From Neodontobutis hainanensis (lineage: Eukaryota; Chordata; Actinopteri; Gobiiformes; Odontobutidae): a stretch of DNA of 64,000 bases. This document shows positions 1 through 12,200 of this stretch, one piece after another. A model generated the notes under the pieces. It saw nothing but the letters and a program-made list of their open reading frames with translations, was not told where the DNA came from and ran no database searches. Location of the stretch: positions 17,434,001 through 17,498,000 of the forward strand of contig JALDNG010000005.1 in the NCBI GenBank assembly GCA_024349245.1, written 5' to 3'. Within the stretch, counting starts at the first letter, position 1. Every line of letters begins with the position of its first letter. A program made the position numbers and the translations under genes.

Positions 1-1335
1 AAAAAAACGCACGGCACACCAACAGCCAGAAACCTTACACCGTATATACAAACTCTTTAATTTGTTGGTGGCTAGACCTGCTTACAGGAACACAAAGCTG
101 ATATCCTAGGAATTTAAGACGGGCACACACAAAGCTCCTGCTGAGCTGCTCTGTCTCTATCTGTGGTGTTTAAGCTACCAGGGCACCGTCACAAAACATA
201 GTGGAGTCGGTATAGTCGGATTTCCGGGAAAAGGACAACACTGTATTGCCTTGACCTCAATGTTTTTGCTTTCTTTTGACCTTCAGTCTACATCTGGGTT
301 AGAATTTTGTTCAAGAACCAGTCTGGAGTTTAAAACTTTTTTTTTTTCCAAATATTTATCCAACGCTGTCACTCACTGCAGGGTGCTTCATTAACTCTAT
401 TGACTTAAATTAACAAGATAATTTATTGCGGTAGCTACTGCCACCTACTGACATGGAGTAAGTGGTTGTTCCATTACTCGGCCAGTCTGTCACTACATTG
501 TTTTGTAGAGTGCTCTACAAAATTATTTCCAGTAACTAAGTAATCCAGTTTAGACACCTGAGATTCACTCAAGGCTTAGTTTATCAGGCACTTTAGTTTA
601 ACAGGGATTTTAGCTAGAAAATCTTAAGTGAAAAATAATTGAATGCATTTTGTAATGGTTCCTTTTTAGCTTCTTTCTGTACATTCTGCTCTCTACTCCC
701 CCTGATGGTGATGACTGGAGTCAATTTTTAAATATTTTGTCTTGTGTATTTACACATATCCCCCTAAAATGGTGCAAATGAGTGAGGGACAGTCACATTT
801 GCACCACTAAGAGACAGAGGGTCTTGGGTCTGGTTTTTGAACTTTGCTGGAATTTCACAGCTGCCTCTGTAGCTTCGACGATTTACGATTTGCCTCACTT
901 TCTCAAAATCCAGACTCACAACACATGCTTGACACATGTCCCCTTCATCGCCATATTTCCTGGTGAGGCGACACTCTGGATCTTGCCATCAACCGCTTTG
1001 GCTCCAGTTTAGTCCCACTAGCTCATGTATCGTCAAAATAATGTCTTAACGTTGGCTTCAAAACTTCTAATAAGTACAGTTCACAATCAACAAGGCTCCA
1101 CAAAACTGCACCATTGCTGGAAGTTCTCTTCTCCCCAAAGTGACCAGGAAATCCACAAAATGTCAAGATGATAGATGGATACTGAATGAAATCAAATGAA
1201 AACTCTTTGAATTTTAACAAGTTCACTTCTGGTCTCTTGTCTTTTTTTCCCCTGTTTTACTCAATTATATGGAGATCACTTTGCTTTATTTTTATAATTT
1301 AAATGGAGAAATGTGACAAAACATACTATTTTATT

Positions 1336-1355
1336 TATATATATATATATATATT
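1336..1355. repeat. (TA)n microsatellite
   Basis: About ten uninterrupted TA units flanked by T-rich sequence. Simple repeat, likely length-polymorphic. Confidence 0.9.
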
Positions 1356-3339
1356 TCCATCAAGCTCCCAGACATACATGATCACAGCGTTTTTTTTTCA
1401 GTGATAAGTTGCACATTGATGCAAAAAGTTTCTTACTTCTGGTTTTATTTCCCAGTTCAACTTGGCTTCAGGGAATAAATCCATAAAAATCCACATTAAG
1501 CGAGTAATGTAACTTTGGCATTTACTGTTTATCGTTAATCAACGCAGTAATTGAAAGCAGATGCTCATTTACTTAGAACAAGAACAAAAAAATCAAACAA
1601 CAAAACCTATCCTACTAAGATAAATAATCTTAAGGCTATTGAAGACAAGAATGAAGCCACAAACTACGTGCTGTAATCTTGCTCCTGAATAAAAGGGGAT
1701 GGGATTCCAGAAAAATGTGCTCTGGCTGTTTCTAAGCAGGGTCAATGTCCACAAAACCAGTAGCACTTGAATAAAATGAAATGAATGAAAGCATAGGCCT
1801 GTGTTGATTTCACATGGAGTGACCCAGCAGAGAAGCTAGAACATTGATTTTACTCACTGAACATCTTAAAACAATTTGAGTGGGACAACAAAAATAAAAT
1901 GGGTTAATTTATATAAAATGCAACATTTACAACACATGAAATCTTTGTAAATGTCATCCTTCCTGTATTCCACACAATTAGACTCACTTTAAACTAGTTC
2001 CTGTCTGGATAAGCCTTTGATTTGTGCAATGGCGTTCATTCAGAATGTACTCCACAATGACTCAGGACGTGTCTTTGTTTCAAGTGTCACTGTCGGCAAT
2101 CCAATTGGTGCAGGCCCTAGTTGCACTGAAGCCAATGTGCAGCTGGTTGTATGCTTGGCAGGAGGTGGAGACATTCTTTGAAGCAAAACAGGAAGTCATT
2201 CAGTCCCTTTTGTTTTCCTTTTTGCATTTGATGTCTTTTAAACTCTAGTGGACACCTTTGTTGCTTTATTACCTTGCCTCCTGTCTCCTGCTAGAAGTCA
2301 CATTTGGCAGGATTTAAAAAAGAAGCGGTGTGCTTTGTAGTATTTTTATATATTTTTTTCTTAGTAACTAATCTGTCTCCTGGTATTGTGAGACACTTCT
2401 AATGTTGACTTTGGTTTTGGTGGTCGGTGCTAGCGTGAGTGTGCTGTACTTAGCGTGATCTTTGTTTTGGGTGGGTCAGTATTTATTGTTAGGTCTGCTA
2501 GTCATTGTCTCAGAGAGCTCAAATGACAGGCTTTTTATTTTCAGGCCTGAGTTGGAATGTACCCCTAACTATTTTGGTTCTGACTGACTGACACTGCTGC
2601 TGTTTTGGCTTATAACCAAATGTCTGTGTGTCAAACTCTCAACTATTTTCATCAAGAAATATACAGTACGACTTGGCTCTTGTTTGTCACTTTACTTTGT
2701 CATATCAGTGGCTATTATTTGCATACATGAAAATGATAGATTTCTTGGTAGGCTCCCTCTTGTCCTAATCCTAAAACAAGCCCAACTGCCTCCTTTTATT
2801 TAATTTTATTAAAAAAAAAAAAAAATTCCAATGAGACAAGATTTACACTTCTACTGGAGCAGTACGGGTCAGTACGACACGCTTTTAGAGGTGCTTCCAT
2901 TGTCAAAATAGGTACAGAGTGTCCAAAAAAGCATACCAGACGACTTTGGTAACCCCTCGGTGTCATATGGTTACTGAACACGGCAGTTTGGAGAAAATCT
3001 TTTGTACTCTTAAAAAAAAATCTAATCAAATCTCCTTTTTGCTAAAGTTGAGAAAGGTGGGAATAAACTGGAAACTTCCTTCTGTTGGTTGCATCTGTAT
3101 ATTGAAATACTTCCCGCCTCCCACAGCGATACTAACAAGGATTTACTCAATGCTTTAGCACATTGCACATCAGTAGAGAACATATTTATGTATTGTCCAC
3201 CTGGGAGTGAATCTAGATGCTGGACTGGTCCCTTAATACAAATGTAATTCCTAGAAAATGCCAAAGCCTGCAAAGTTTTCTAAGGAATCTATGGTCTTTT
3301 AATGTGAAAAATAAACTGCTGTAAATGTTTTATCAGCCT

Positions 3340-3565
3340 TAATGGTTTATAGAGAAGACGTTTGGAGACTCTGGTTGAGATAGTGGAGCAACAGACACAC
3401 AAGACAGATGCTATACTGAACAACATGGACCCTCCCCTGCACTGGGCTTTAAAACAGAGAGCAGTCATTAGACATCTGAGATCGGTGAGTTGCAGGACAG
3501 AACGCCAGAAGAACTCCTTTTTCCCGACTGCCATGAAACTGTGGCTGAGGAAGTTTGCATGACAT
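3340..3565 (+). mobile_element. LINE-like ORF2 C-terminal relic
   Basis: The plus strand encodes a short peptide with a run 'AILNNMDPPLHWALKQRA' followed by 'RQKNSFFPTAMKLW'. The second motif resembles the C-terminal end of fish CR1/L2-like LINE ORF2 proteins. A second copy of the same segment (GATGC-AT-CTGAACAACATGGACC, then GAGAGCAG and an AGATC-GTGAG block) lies at 59.94-60.06 kb, which shows it is dispersed. It is 5'-truncated and non-functional. The exact LINE clade is not determined. Confidence 0.5.
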
Positions 3566-4448
3566 AATTGAAGATGGAATAAAAACTCAAAGTTTGTTCC
3601 CGACACAAATATGGCCATTCAATATGCTTTTGTTTTTGTTCAGTGGTTTTGCTGCATTTCAGAGATTTAATTTTAAATAACAATTGTAAGCACATTTCAG
3701 TCACTGCTATGACAGTCAGATAGTAGTTCAATCAGGTTGGGCATATTAGAGGAGAAAGCATGTTTATCCGTAGTCAAATGATTTATTTTATATAATAGTT
3801 ATTAGTTTTCTGATTAATAAAAAAAACCCATCAGGCAGTTGATGGAAAGGATCAGCGTTTCTCTCTTTCTCAGCCTTGAATAATTCAGCTGCTGCCTTAG
3901 CTCAGTTGCAGTTCTGTGTTTAGTACTCATGTGATCAGTGGTTTGTGGTAATCACACGTAGCGACAACAATGGTGTGTTTTAGAATTTGTTCTGCTGCTT
4001 GAAGAGAATATGTGGACTAGGGAACAAACAATAATGCCAGATGCAACCAGAACAATTCAAGCTGGACACTACTGAGCACATAAAAAGCAAAATCAAAATA
4101 CATAGTCTGAACAGCTCCTAGGTTTTGAGATGGTCCTGTTTTTAGAGCAATGACCAGGAGCAGCTGTGGTTAGGTGCAAATGAACCAGGACGACAAGGGC
4201 ACAGCTGATAAAGAGAATATGTAAAATAGGGTGGATGAGTGGCCACATTTCCTGGAAAGGGAAGTGATGACGCAGTGGAAAAGGCCGAGGGAGGACACAA
4301 ACAGGATGCTATCTTCTGTGGCTTCCTGTGCACTTTTAGAAATCACTTTTCCCATGAATATCTGTGAAAAACAAACCCTGGTGATATTAAGTGTCATTAT
4401 TCAGAGAGTAATAAATCATAACTATCCATTTTCTCTTTCTTGTTTCAG

Positions 4449-4504
4449 GAGATGTTGAGGCACTGACTCTGAATGGAGCTGGACTGGGGATTGTATTGGC
4501 CAAG
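4449..4504 (+). other. ncoa3: ncoa3 5'-UTR exon
   Basis: This 56-nt segment is bounded by a strong acceptor (TTTCTTGTTTCAG) and a donor (CCAAG|GTGAGC). It lies 1.75 kb upstream of the ATG exon and on the same strand. Spliced to the exon at 6251 it forms a leader containing three upstream ATGs: 4452 (MLRH, stops inside this exon), 4473 (MELDWGLYWPRC, stops across the junction at 6255-6257), and 6257 in the next exon. Assignment as leader exon is inference from splice signals and position; transcript data would settle it. Confidence 0.65.
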
Positions 4505-5391
4505 GTGAGCTCTTATCATGTGTGGAGAATCAAAACGCACAAGTACACGCACTTCCCTGAATCAGGAAGTGTCTTTTATTTTTTCACTTTTTCAAGCTGT
4601 AGTACCACACATAGCAGTTTGTGTGAATCTTACCTTGTCACTGAGCATATTTTATAAAGCTGATTCAGGGCAGTGGCATCCTGCCAGGCCTGTTGAGACT
4701 CATCTGTGGTTGAAGTGGGGTGGTGCTTATAATTTCTTAGTCTTCAGTGTGTTCATCCCATGAATCATACAACTTGATACATAAAAAACATACTGCCTCT
4801 TAATGTTGCAAATAGTTTGATTATGCAGATGTTTAAATGTATGAGATTAAGTTTAGAGGTGAATTAAAGGGTACTTCAGTTTGAGTCCAGTATGAAAATT
4901 CTGTTTGCTAGTCTTTGACAGAAAGACATGGCAGCTCTGCTGTTTGTCTGTTTCAGGATGTAAGATTGACTGGGGGCTGATGTCATCTTTCTCCACTGCA
5001 GAGGTGAGCCTTAGGACAGAAACCAGGAAGGAAGGAAGGAAGGAGAAAGGGGGGCTGCAAGAGGCAGAGAATCATAACCAGAGCAAGACGGGCAGATTTA
5101 GAGGGGGGGTGATAGGAAGACAGTCAAAGAAGCATGCCATGCAGATTTATGGTGCAGAGAGCGTGTCTGCGACTTGGTGTTTTAGCAACAGCACTAGTGG
5201 TAGTGGGTGACTGATCTTCATGTCCTAGCCTGCATATGCAGAACTGCAGTTGCATAATGGCTCCCATCCATTCCACACTTTTCCACTCTGGAATGAGATC
5301 ACTGTTTTGAAAGTGCTGTGTGCTGGGGTTTGTGCGTTTACACAAACCCATGTGCAGAAGAAAAATGAAAGATCAATAAGAGAGAACAGCC

Positions 5392-5415
5392 TTTTTTTTT
5401 TTTTTTTTTTTTTTT
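5392..5415. repeat. poly(T) tract, 24 nt
   Basis: Twenty-four consecutive T followed by ATAAATAAATG. It could be the reverse-strand A-tail of a retroposed fragment, but no body is recognisable next to it. Confidence 0.85.
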
Positions 5416-5592
5416 ATAAATAAATGAAAGACATTTGTTTGTGCTTGTGTGTGGAAACGGAGAGGAGAGCTTTGACCTTAACGATGGACTGCAGAGCTTT
5501 CCTTAACATGAACTCTGAAGAGGTCAAATACAGGGCAGTGCCAGAGCAGGAAAACAAGGGCAGGGTCCCCAGCCAAGTACAGCTACGCCCAG

Positions 5593-5629
5593 TAAAGGAG
5601 GGCGCTAAAGGAGGGCGCTAAAGGAGGCG
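5593..5629. repeat. 13-bp minisatellite, about 2.9 copies
   Basis: Unit TAAAGGAGGGCGC is repeated twice exactly, with a third copy reduced to TAAAGGAGGCG. It lies in the ncoa3 leader intron. Confidence 0.85.
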
Positions 5630-6250
5630 TTCACGAATGGTTTGGAGGAAACTGCAGTAAAAATCAACTGAAAGAAAAAACGGATACAGCCTAGTTTGTA
5701 TTCTTCTCCATGCTGTCCCAACAGACTGAGATTTTCTGTGTCAACCATTTTGGACCTTTACAGACTAGTGAATATGTTATTTTCTGGGAAGGTAGCTGGT
5801 GGTAGTTCTTACAGACTGCAGACACATGCGTTAGCCTGTAATTGTACTGGAAAGGTTTATGTACATTATGTGTACGTGCTGGTGTGTTTCTGGCGGGTAG
5901 GCTGGCTGAACGCCGGATGACCCATCTCCCTCGAGGCTCCAAATCACTACATCATCATCAGTCGCTCCTCACACTGGAACAGATGAGATTTCACTCTCTC
6001 CCAGCACTAAGGTTTTACTAACTGAATAGTGCCCCATAAATCTGTAGGAATCTGGTCTTTCTCCCAAAGTCATATCATTTAAGGCTTTGGTTTAAAACAC
6101 CAATCTTGTGAATTTTGTTGTCAAACCCACAGTAATTTCTCAAGGGCTTTGCACAGTTTAGGATTAAACCACACTGTCACAGTTTTTAGTATATTTGAGC
6201 ATGTGTCACAGACCCCGGACATCAAATGAAGTATGTGTTTGTGTTTTTAG

Positions 6251-6269
6251 GTGCTGATGTGCGCTGAAG
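6251..6269 (+). promoter_or_regulatory. ncoa3: ncoa3 proximal 5' UTR with overlapping uORF start
   Basis: The exon opens after TTTTTAG with GTGCTGATGTGCGCTGAAG just before the main ATG at 6270. The stop of the second uORF (TGA, 6255-6257) shares its A with the ATG of a third uORF (6257-6259). That uORF is in another frame and runs 18 codons (MCAEDEWCSRQLFGAIVL), overlapping the main start. This layout could limit initiation at the main ATG; the effect is inference. Confidence 0.55.
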
Positions 6270-9200
6270 ATGAGTGGTGTTCCAGACAACTCTTTGGAGC
6301 CATTGTGCTCTGACCGCAAACGAAGACACTCCACCTGTGATACACCGGGCTTAGGGTACGTACAGGAGCTATCCTCAAGTCACTTTTCCTTTTCAAACCC
6401 ACCTGCCCACCATCCACCATTTGATTTGAACATCTCCCCACATTTTCTCACTACTGCTGCTAACAGCTGTCTGAAGCATTTAAGCTTTGTCCATATGCAG
6501 GCCATACGGCCAGGGTATGAGGAGTTGAGGTTGTTATGGCAACGCGTCTAATCCCATTGGTGCCCCGGCAGGTGTGACAAGCGTCGGAGGGAACAGGAGA
6601 GCAAGTACATAGAGGAACTGGCTGAGCTCATCTCTGCAAACCTCTCCAACATCGACAGCTTCAACGTCAAGCCTGACAAATGTGCCATCCTCAAGGAAAC
6701 TGTGAGACAGATCAGACAAATCAAAGAGCAAGGTAGCACCCCTCTTTAAGTAGTATTTCTTAAGTGTATTTTACAGTTGCATTTTGATTGGATAGAAAAT
6801 AAAGTCCTCAAGAGCCCTGCTCTAAGGATAGATGGTGCCAGTGATGAAGTGGTGCATTTGGTTCATGGCCAGGTTACTCCACACTGACATCCAGTTTGGC
6901 TGTTTGTGATGCTGGGTGTAAATGAACACCAGTAATTGAGACCAATCATAGGTGGTCATGGCTCAGGGCTGTCAGTGGCAGCATCTATCTGTTAATGACA
7001 TACCATTCACTCAGGGGACTTATGGCACTGGTGACTTAGAAATCAGACTGTCCCCCGGCAAATAGTCTAGTCCTTTTTCAGATCTGACATGATTGAAATA
7101 CGCAAAGCAGGATATTTTCAGTCACCCATTTTAGCTGGCTTGTGATTAAATCTGTGAGGTTAAGTGGGTAAGGAAGAGTGAGCGCTATCATATTGGAATC
7201 TACCCAGAGGGTCACAGCTGGCCACTGCTGGCCTCGACATTGTGCAGCTATGTTGCTATAGTTACAGCATGAGAATGATGGAGGGACCATATTTTCTGTT
7301 TTTTTATCTTCATGTTTCTCCCCCTTTTATTTGCAAATACTTTCTTTTTAATGGTTTTATCAGGCACCTATTTTTCATTTCACTTCCTGCATTTGAATGT
7401 ATTTATTCATTTAGATTCATGGCAACAAAATTAAAGTTGCACTATTTCTCAGCTTGCTTACTGTCTGTGGCTACAAGCTAACTTGTGATATTGAGTGGCA
7501 CCTAACAAAGCCTCCAACACATGCTGGTATTAAAAATAGAAAGGCATGCTAAACATATACCCGTGAGTCATGCTGCCATCTGGTGGTCAAAAATGTCAAT
7601 AGAGAAAATTAAATCAAACAAAAATTTTATTTTTTCCTGTCTATACACAATCTTTCAAACTTTCTGCCTTTTACATTCTGCACTGTGTAATTTTCCTTGA
7701 AATGAACTGTTCTAATTTCTCTTTTCAGGAAAAAGTTCCTGCAGTGATGATGATGTCCAGAAGGCAGATGTTTCCTCCACTGGTCAAGGGGTCATTGACA
7801 AGGACCATCTGGGCCCTTTGCTTCTACAGGTCAGAATAGGAACATGCAATGAGGGGCCACAAACTTACACTAAGTAACTTTTTATGTTGGACACCATTGT
7901 CTTGCTCTCACTGAAAAAAAACTGTCAAAGGTTTAATAGACTTATACATCTCATGACTTATTATTTTTCCTTTTCTGTCTTTTGTGATTTGTCTCAGGCC
8001 CTGGATGGCTTTCTGTTTGTGGTAAACCGTGAGGGCAGCATTGTGTTTGTATCAGATAATGTGACCCAGTACCTGCAGTATAAGCAGGAGGAGCTAATAA
8101 ACACAAGTGTTTACAACATTATTCATGAGGAGGACAGGGAAGAGTTTCACAAGAATCTACCCAAAGCCAATGGTAATGCAGTCAATCTGTTATTGAGTTA
8201 ATACTCAACAAACTCTTAATCAAACTTTGGATCAAACCCATTGCTGTAAAGCAGGACTATGCTAATTTATGGAAATGCATATTTTTTTCTCACAGCACCA
8301 AACGGGGTGCCATGGGGCGGAGAGACACTGCGGCAGAGGAGTCACACTTTCAACTGTCGTATGCTCATGAACTTTGTTCATGGCCAGGGCCACGGGCTAT
8401 CAGAGGAAAGAGCTGGGGGCCGCTATGAAACTATGCAGTGTTTTGCTCTCACTCAGCCACGAGCCATGATGGAAGAAGGGGAAGGTATGTATTGGTAACA
8501 GTATAGTGATTTCTAGAAAAGTCACACCTGAAAATACAGCCATTGAAGACTTGAATTTGTGTCATGCATTTCCTTAGATTTGCAGTCTTGTATGATCTGC
8601 GTGGCAAGACGAATCACAACAGTAGAGAGGACAGAGAGATTTAGCACTCGCCATGAACTGTCTGGTAAGTGGTGTTGTGGTGAATAACAATACTTATTTT
8701 ATGTAATGGCATTAAACCAATAAGTACTGGGCTTAATTGAACTGTCGATGTTTTTTATTGTAGGTAAACTCATTGAAATAGAACAGCAGGCCTCTCTTCA
8801 CACAACCATGCGTCAAGGACGGGAGGACCTGGTGAGGCGCTGTATGCAGATGTTTCTCCATCGCAGTGAGGGACAGCCCTGGTCCTACAAACGTCATTAC
8901 CAAGAGGGTGTGTAGTACCTATTGTCCGCTTTGATTTGGAGTGGCTACAGTTTTTAGTGAAGAGGCCTTTACTTGCTTTATTAATCATCCTTTTTTGTTC
9001 GCTCCAGCTTTGCTTAATGGCCATGCAGAGACACCTCTTTACCGCTTCATACTCTCTGATGGCACACCAGTCACAGCCCAAACCAGGAGTGACCTCTGCC
9101 GGAATCCGAACTCCAATGAACCGCCCACTTTCCTCTCCACACACTTACTGCAAAGGTGCAAATGCTTTGACAGCCAGAACTAAATCATGTAAACTCGTAA

Positions 9201-12200
9201 TTTTTATTTAAAAAGCTAAAGAGTTTTTCTGTTACAGGGAGCAGAATAGTTATCGTGGCAATCAAGGTGGAGCCATGAGGCCTCCGAATGTTAGTGTGAA
9301 CAGTCAAAATCCACAGATGAACATGGGCCCAGGAGCGGGCATGGGCATGAACAGGGGATACAGCATGGCTGAGCAGAGCAACATGCCCCAGAGAGGACTG
9401 CCTCCATACTCTGGGGGCAATCGTATGAATCATATGAACTCCATGCATCACACAAACAACATGGGTCAAATGAATCAGATGAGTCAAATGAACTCCATGC
9501 ATCCTATGAACTCCTCACTGAACTCTCCCATGAATCAGATGGGCCACCATGGCATGCATCAGCAGATGGGTCAGTTTCATGGTGGTGCTGGTGGCGGAGG
9601 GTATGGAATGGGAATGACCAGCCCCCCTCAGGCCAGCCCTGGAATGAATGGCCCGCCACACAATGTAATGGGTTCACCCAGGATCCGGGGAAGCCCGAAA
9701 ATGGGTGCCAGCCCTTTTTCCCCTGGTGGTAAGAACCATTTAAAATCTGCATGAAAGTTAATTTGTCATTGTTAGAGTTAACAGTGGTTTCCACCATCTG
9801 TGTTTCACTAATGCTTGATGAACTTAACTAGTAATTTATTAAAGTTCAAATACTTTACTGGCAGTATCATTTCTGGCTAAAACTATGTGGCACTTTATTT
9901 GTCCACTGTTTTAGTTAGTATATAACATTTTAATAATCATGTCACTGTGTACTCTCTCAGGTATGAGCTCTCCCATGAGTTCTACTCACGCTGGGGCCTC
10001 TGGAGCCGGAGGAGGGACCACTTTCTCCAGCAGTTCTTTAAACGCCCTCCAGGCCATAAGTGAGGGGGTGGGCAACCCAGTGCCGTCCCCGCTCACATCT
10101 CCTCCACACAAGCCAGACAGCTCACCCAGCATCAACTCCACCAACCAGTGTTCCAGTGGAGCCTGTAAGCCCGGCCTCCCACCTCACTCTGACTCTAAGA
10201 GCCCAGGCGCTTCTCTCGGAGCGGGAGGAGATCAGTCTCAGCAGCACACACCCACAGGCGAGGGCCCTGCTGACAAACCCGACAGCCAGGCCCACACAGG
10301 GGGAGAGCCCACTAGACGGGTTCCTGACACCAAGTGCCACAAAAAGCTTCTGCAGCTGCTCACGTCTCCCACCGATGAGCTGGTGCCAAATCACACCCCC
10401 GGCTCCACAGCTGACAGTAAAGACGGGACAGGAGGTGTCACCAGCCCCTCATCCTCAACAGGAGTGTCCTCCTCTACTGGGCCTGTTTCCTCCTCTGCTG
10501 GACACTTAGCAAGTCAATCATTACAAGAGAAACACAAGATTCTGCACAAGCTCCTACAGAATGGTAACACCCCAGATGAGGTGGCCCGCATCACAGCAGA
10601 GGCCACCGGGAAGAGCAGCTTAGAATCTGGAGGCCCAGAGATCACACTCCCAGCATCTGGAGGTGGTCGTGGACCAGAATCTAAACCAGAACAGCACAGT
10701 CCTAAGAAGGAGAAGTCCCACGCTCTCCTGCACTATCTTCTTAATAAAGACGACTCGAACAGCGGTGACAGTGGAGACATCAAGCCAAAGCTGGAAGAGC
10801 TGGAAGGAAGGGGAACTCAGGGGCCAGGGGTTAGCAGTTCTGATCCCCACTCCCTGGACAGTAAGGTCAAGTTGGAGCCATCAGATGAGGTAAGGTTAAT
10901 GAACCCATCTCCGCTCAGCATTGGTTTGTATCGCAGTCAACAATAATTTTGTTTGTTTTAGACGGAGACCCTAGAAACAATTCTGGGGGGCCCTAGAAAT
11001 ACCTCCAGCTTCTTCTCTGAACCTGACTCAAGAGCAGGGAAAGAAGTGGGAAACAAACAGGGAAACTTGCCGGACAGTTTACATGGCAAGTCCTTTGTAC
11101 TTATATGATGTTTAAATCTGAATATGATTTGTGTCATATTCCACAAACATTTTCTGCTTTTCACACCATGTCAACATGAGTGGCTTTAGTTTAGGCAAGA
11201 GTGTCTATAGTTTAAGACCTGATATTTCTACAAATCATAATTGTTTGGCCTAAACATAATTTAAAAAAATATCACTTTGTGTTTGTACTCATTTGTTCAT
11301 ATTGTTGCAGTATAATTTCATGCTCTGTATGTTTTTGTTCTACTGATTGGGATTTAATTCTGTATTTTTGTTTGTTTCAGATGGGGACCGGGGACCCATG
11401 CCTCCAGGCCAGCGTGCTGCCTATCAAAGAGCCTTGTCTGTAGATGCTAAGCCCATGGGCAAGGATTCTTCAGTTGGAGGCCTGGCTAGCAGGAGGAATG
11501 TCCCCTGTCCAACCCTGATGCATCAGGACAACATGAACACTCCAATCCGACCCGGGGGTGTGCCCAATGGCTTTCCAGGAGGCATGAGTCTGTGTCCACC
11601 ACAAAACAATCTCCCAAGTAACTTCAACTTTGTACTTGAGTTTAACATGCCCAATACATCCAGTAGTGCAATAACATTAGGACAAACAATTTAAGTGCTT
11701 TAGTTGTTTATTAATGGGAAAGAAAACTTACAGACTCTTCCTGTTATATAGGAGCTATTGGCAGAGGTATGGGTATACCGCAGCGACCTGCCGTGGCAGG
11801 ACCAGGAGCCTGGGGCATGCAGAGGTCCAACACTAATCCTGTGAGTGGCCCGGGACACCCAGGGATGGGACGGTCTGGCCCAATGGGAGGTCCCATGATC
11901 AACCGTTCAAACAGTGTGCCAGGAGCCACGAGGTCCATGCTTCAGCAGCAGCTCATGGATCTGGGTACGGATCTGTTACATAAACCTTTTCAGAGACATC
12001 AATAAACAATAAATGCAGTATTTTTTTCTTGGGTTGAAGATAGTTAAGTAATTATTATCTTTAGTTTCAACATGATTCTGATTTCCTTTGTAGGTACTAA
12101 TGAATCCAATATGGGTATGAGCCCGTTTGGTGGTCCCACACCACAGTCCCCCACCTGGCCAGATTCTGCTATGGGAATAGACAGAGCACAGAGCAACACA

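Larger units (their letters stand above)
1..4448. other. ncoa3 upstream/5' intron region, no gene seen
   Basis: All open frames here are short (under 110 codons), on both strands, and none resembles a known protein except a LINE relic near 3.4 kb. The stretch ends in a polypyrimidine tract and AG that lead into the ncoa3 leader exon, so it is most likely intron of ncoa3, whose first exon and promoter would lie before the window. I see no CpG-rich promoter. A (TA)n tract and T-runs are the only other structure noted. The intron assignment is inference. Confidence 0.55.
4505..6250. other. ncoa3: ncoa3 5' leader intron
   Basis: Intron between the leader exon and the start-codon exon, with GTGAGC donor and a TTTTTAG acceptor at 6250. 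It contains a GGAA tract near 5028-5046, a 24-nt T run at 5392-5415, and a 13-bp minisatellite at 5593-5629. I see no coding potential beyond short chance frames. Confidence 0.6.

Noticed and set aside
8770..9144. 124-codon open frame on the minus strand
   Set aside because: It is antisense to two ncoa3 coding exons and the intron between them; the plus strand explains the region fully.
11086..11091. Alternative GT donor at 11090 in place of the GC donor at 11086
   Set aside because: It would add four bases and move the next exon out of the frame that matches the conserved AYQRALSVD segment.
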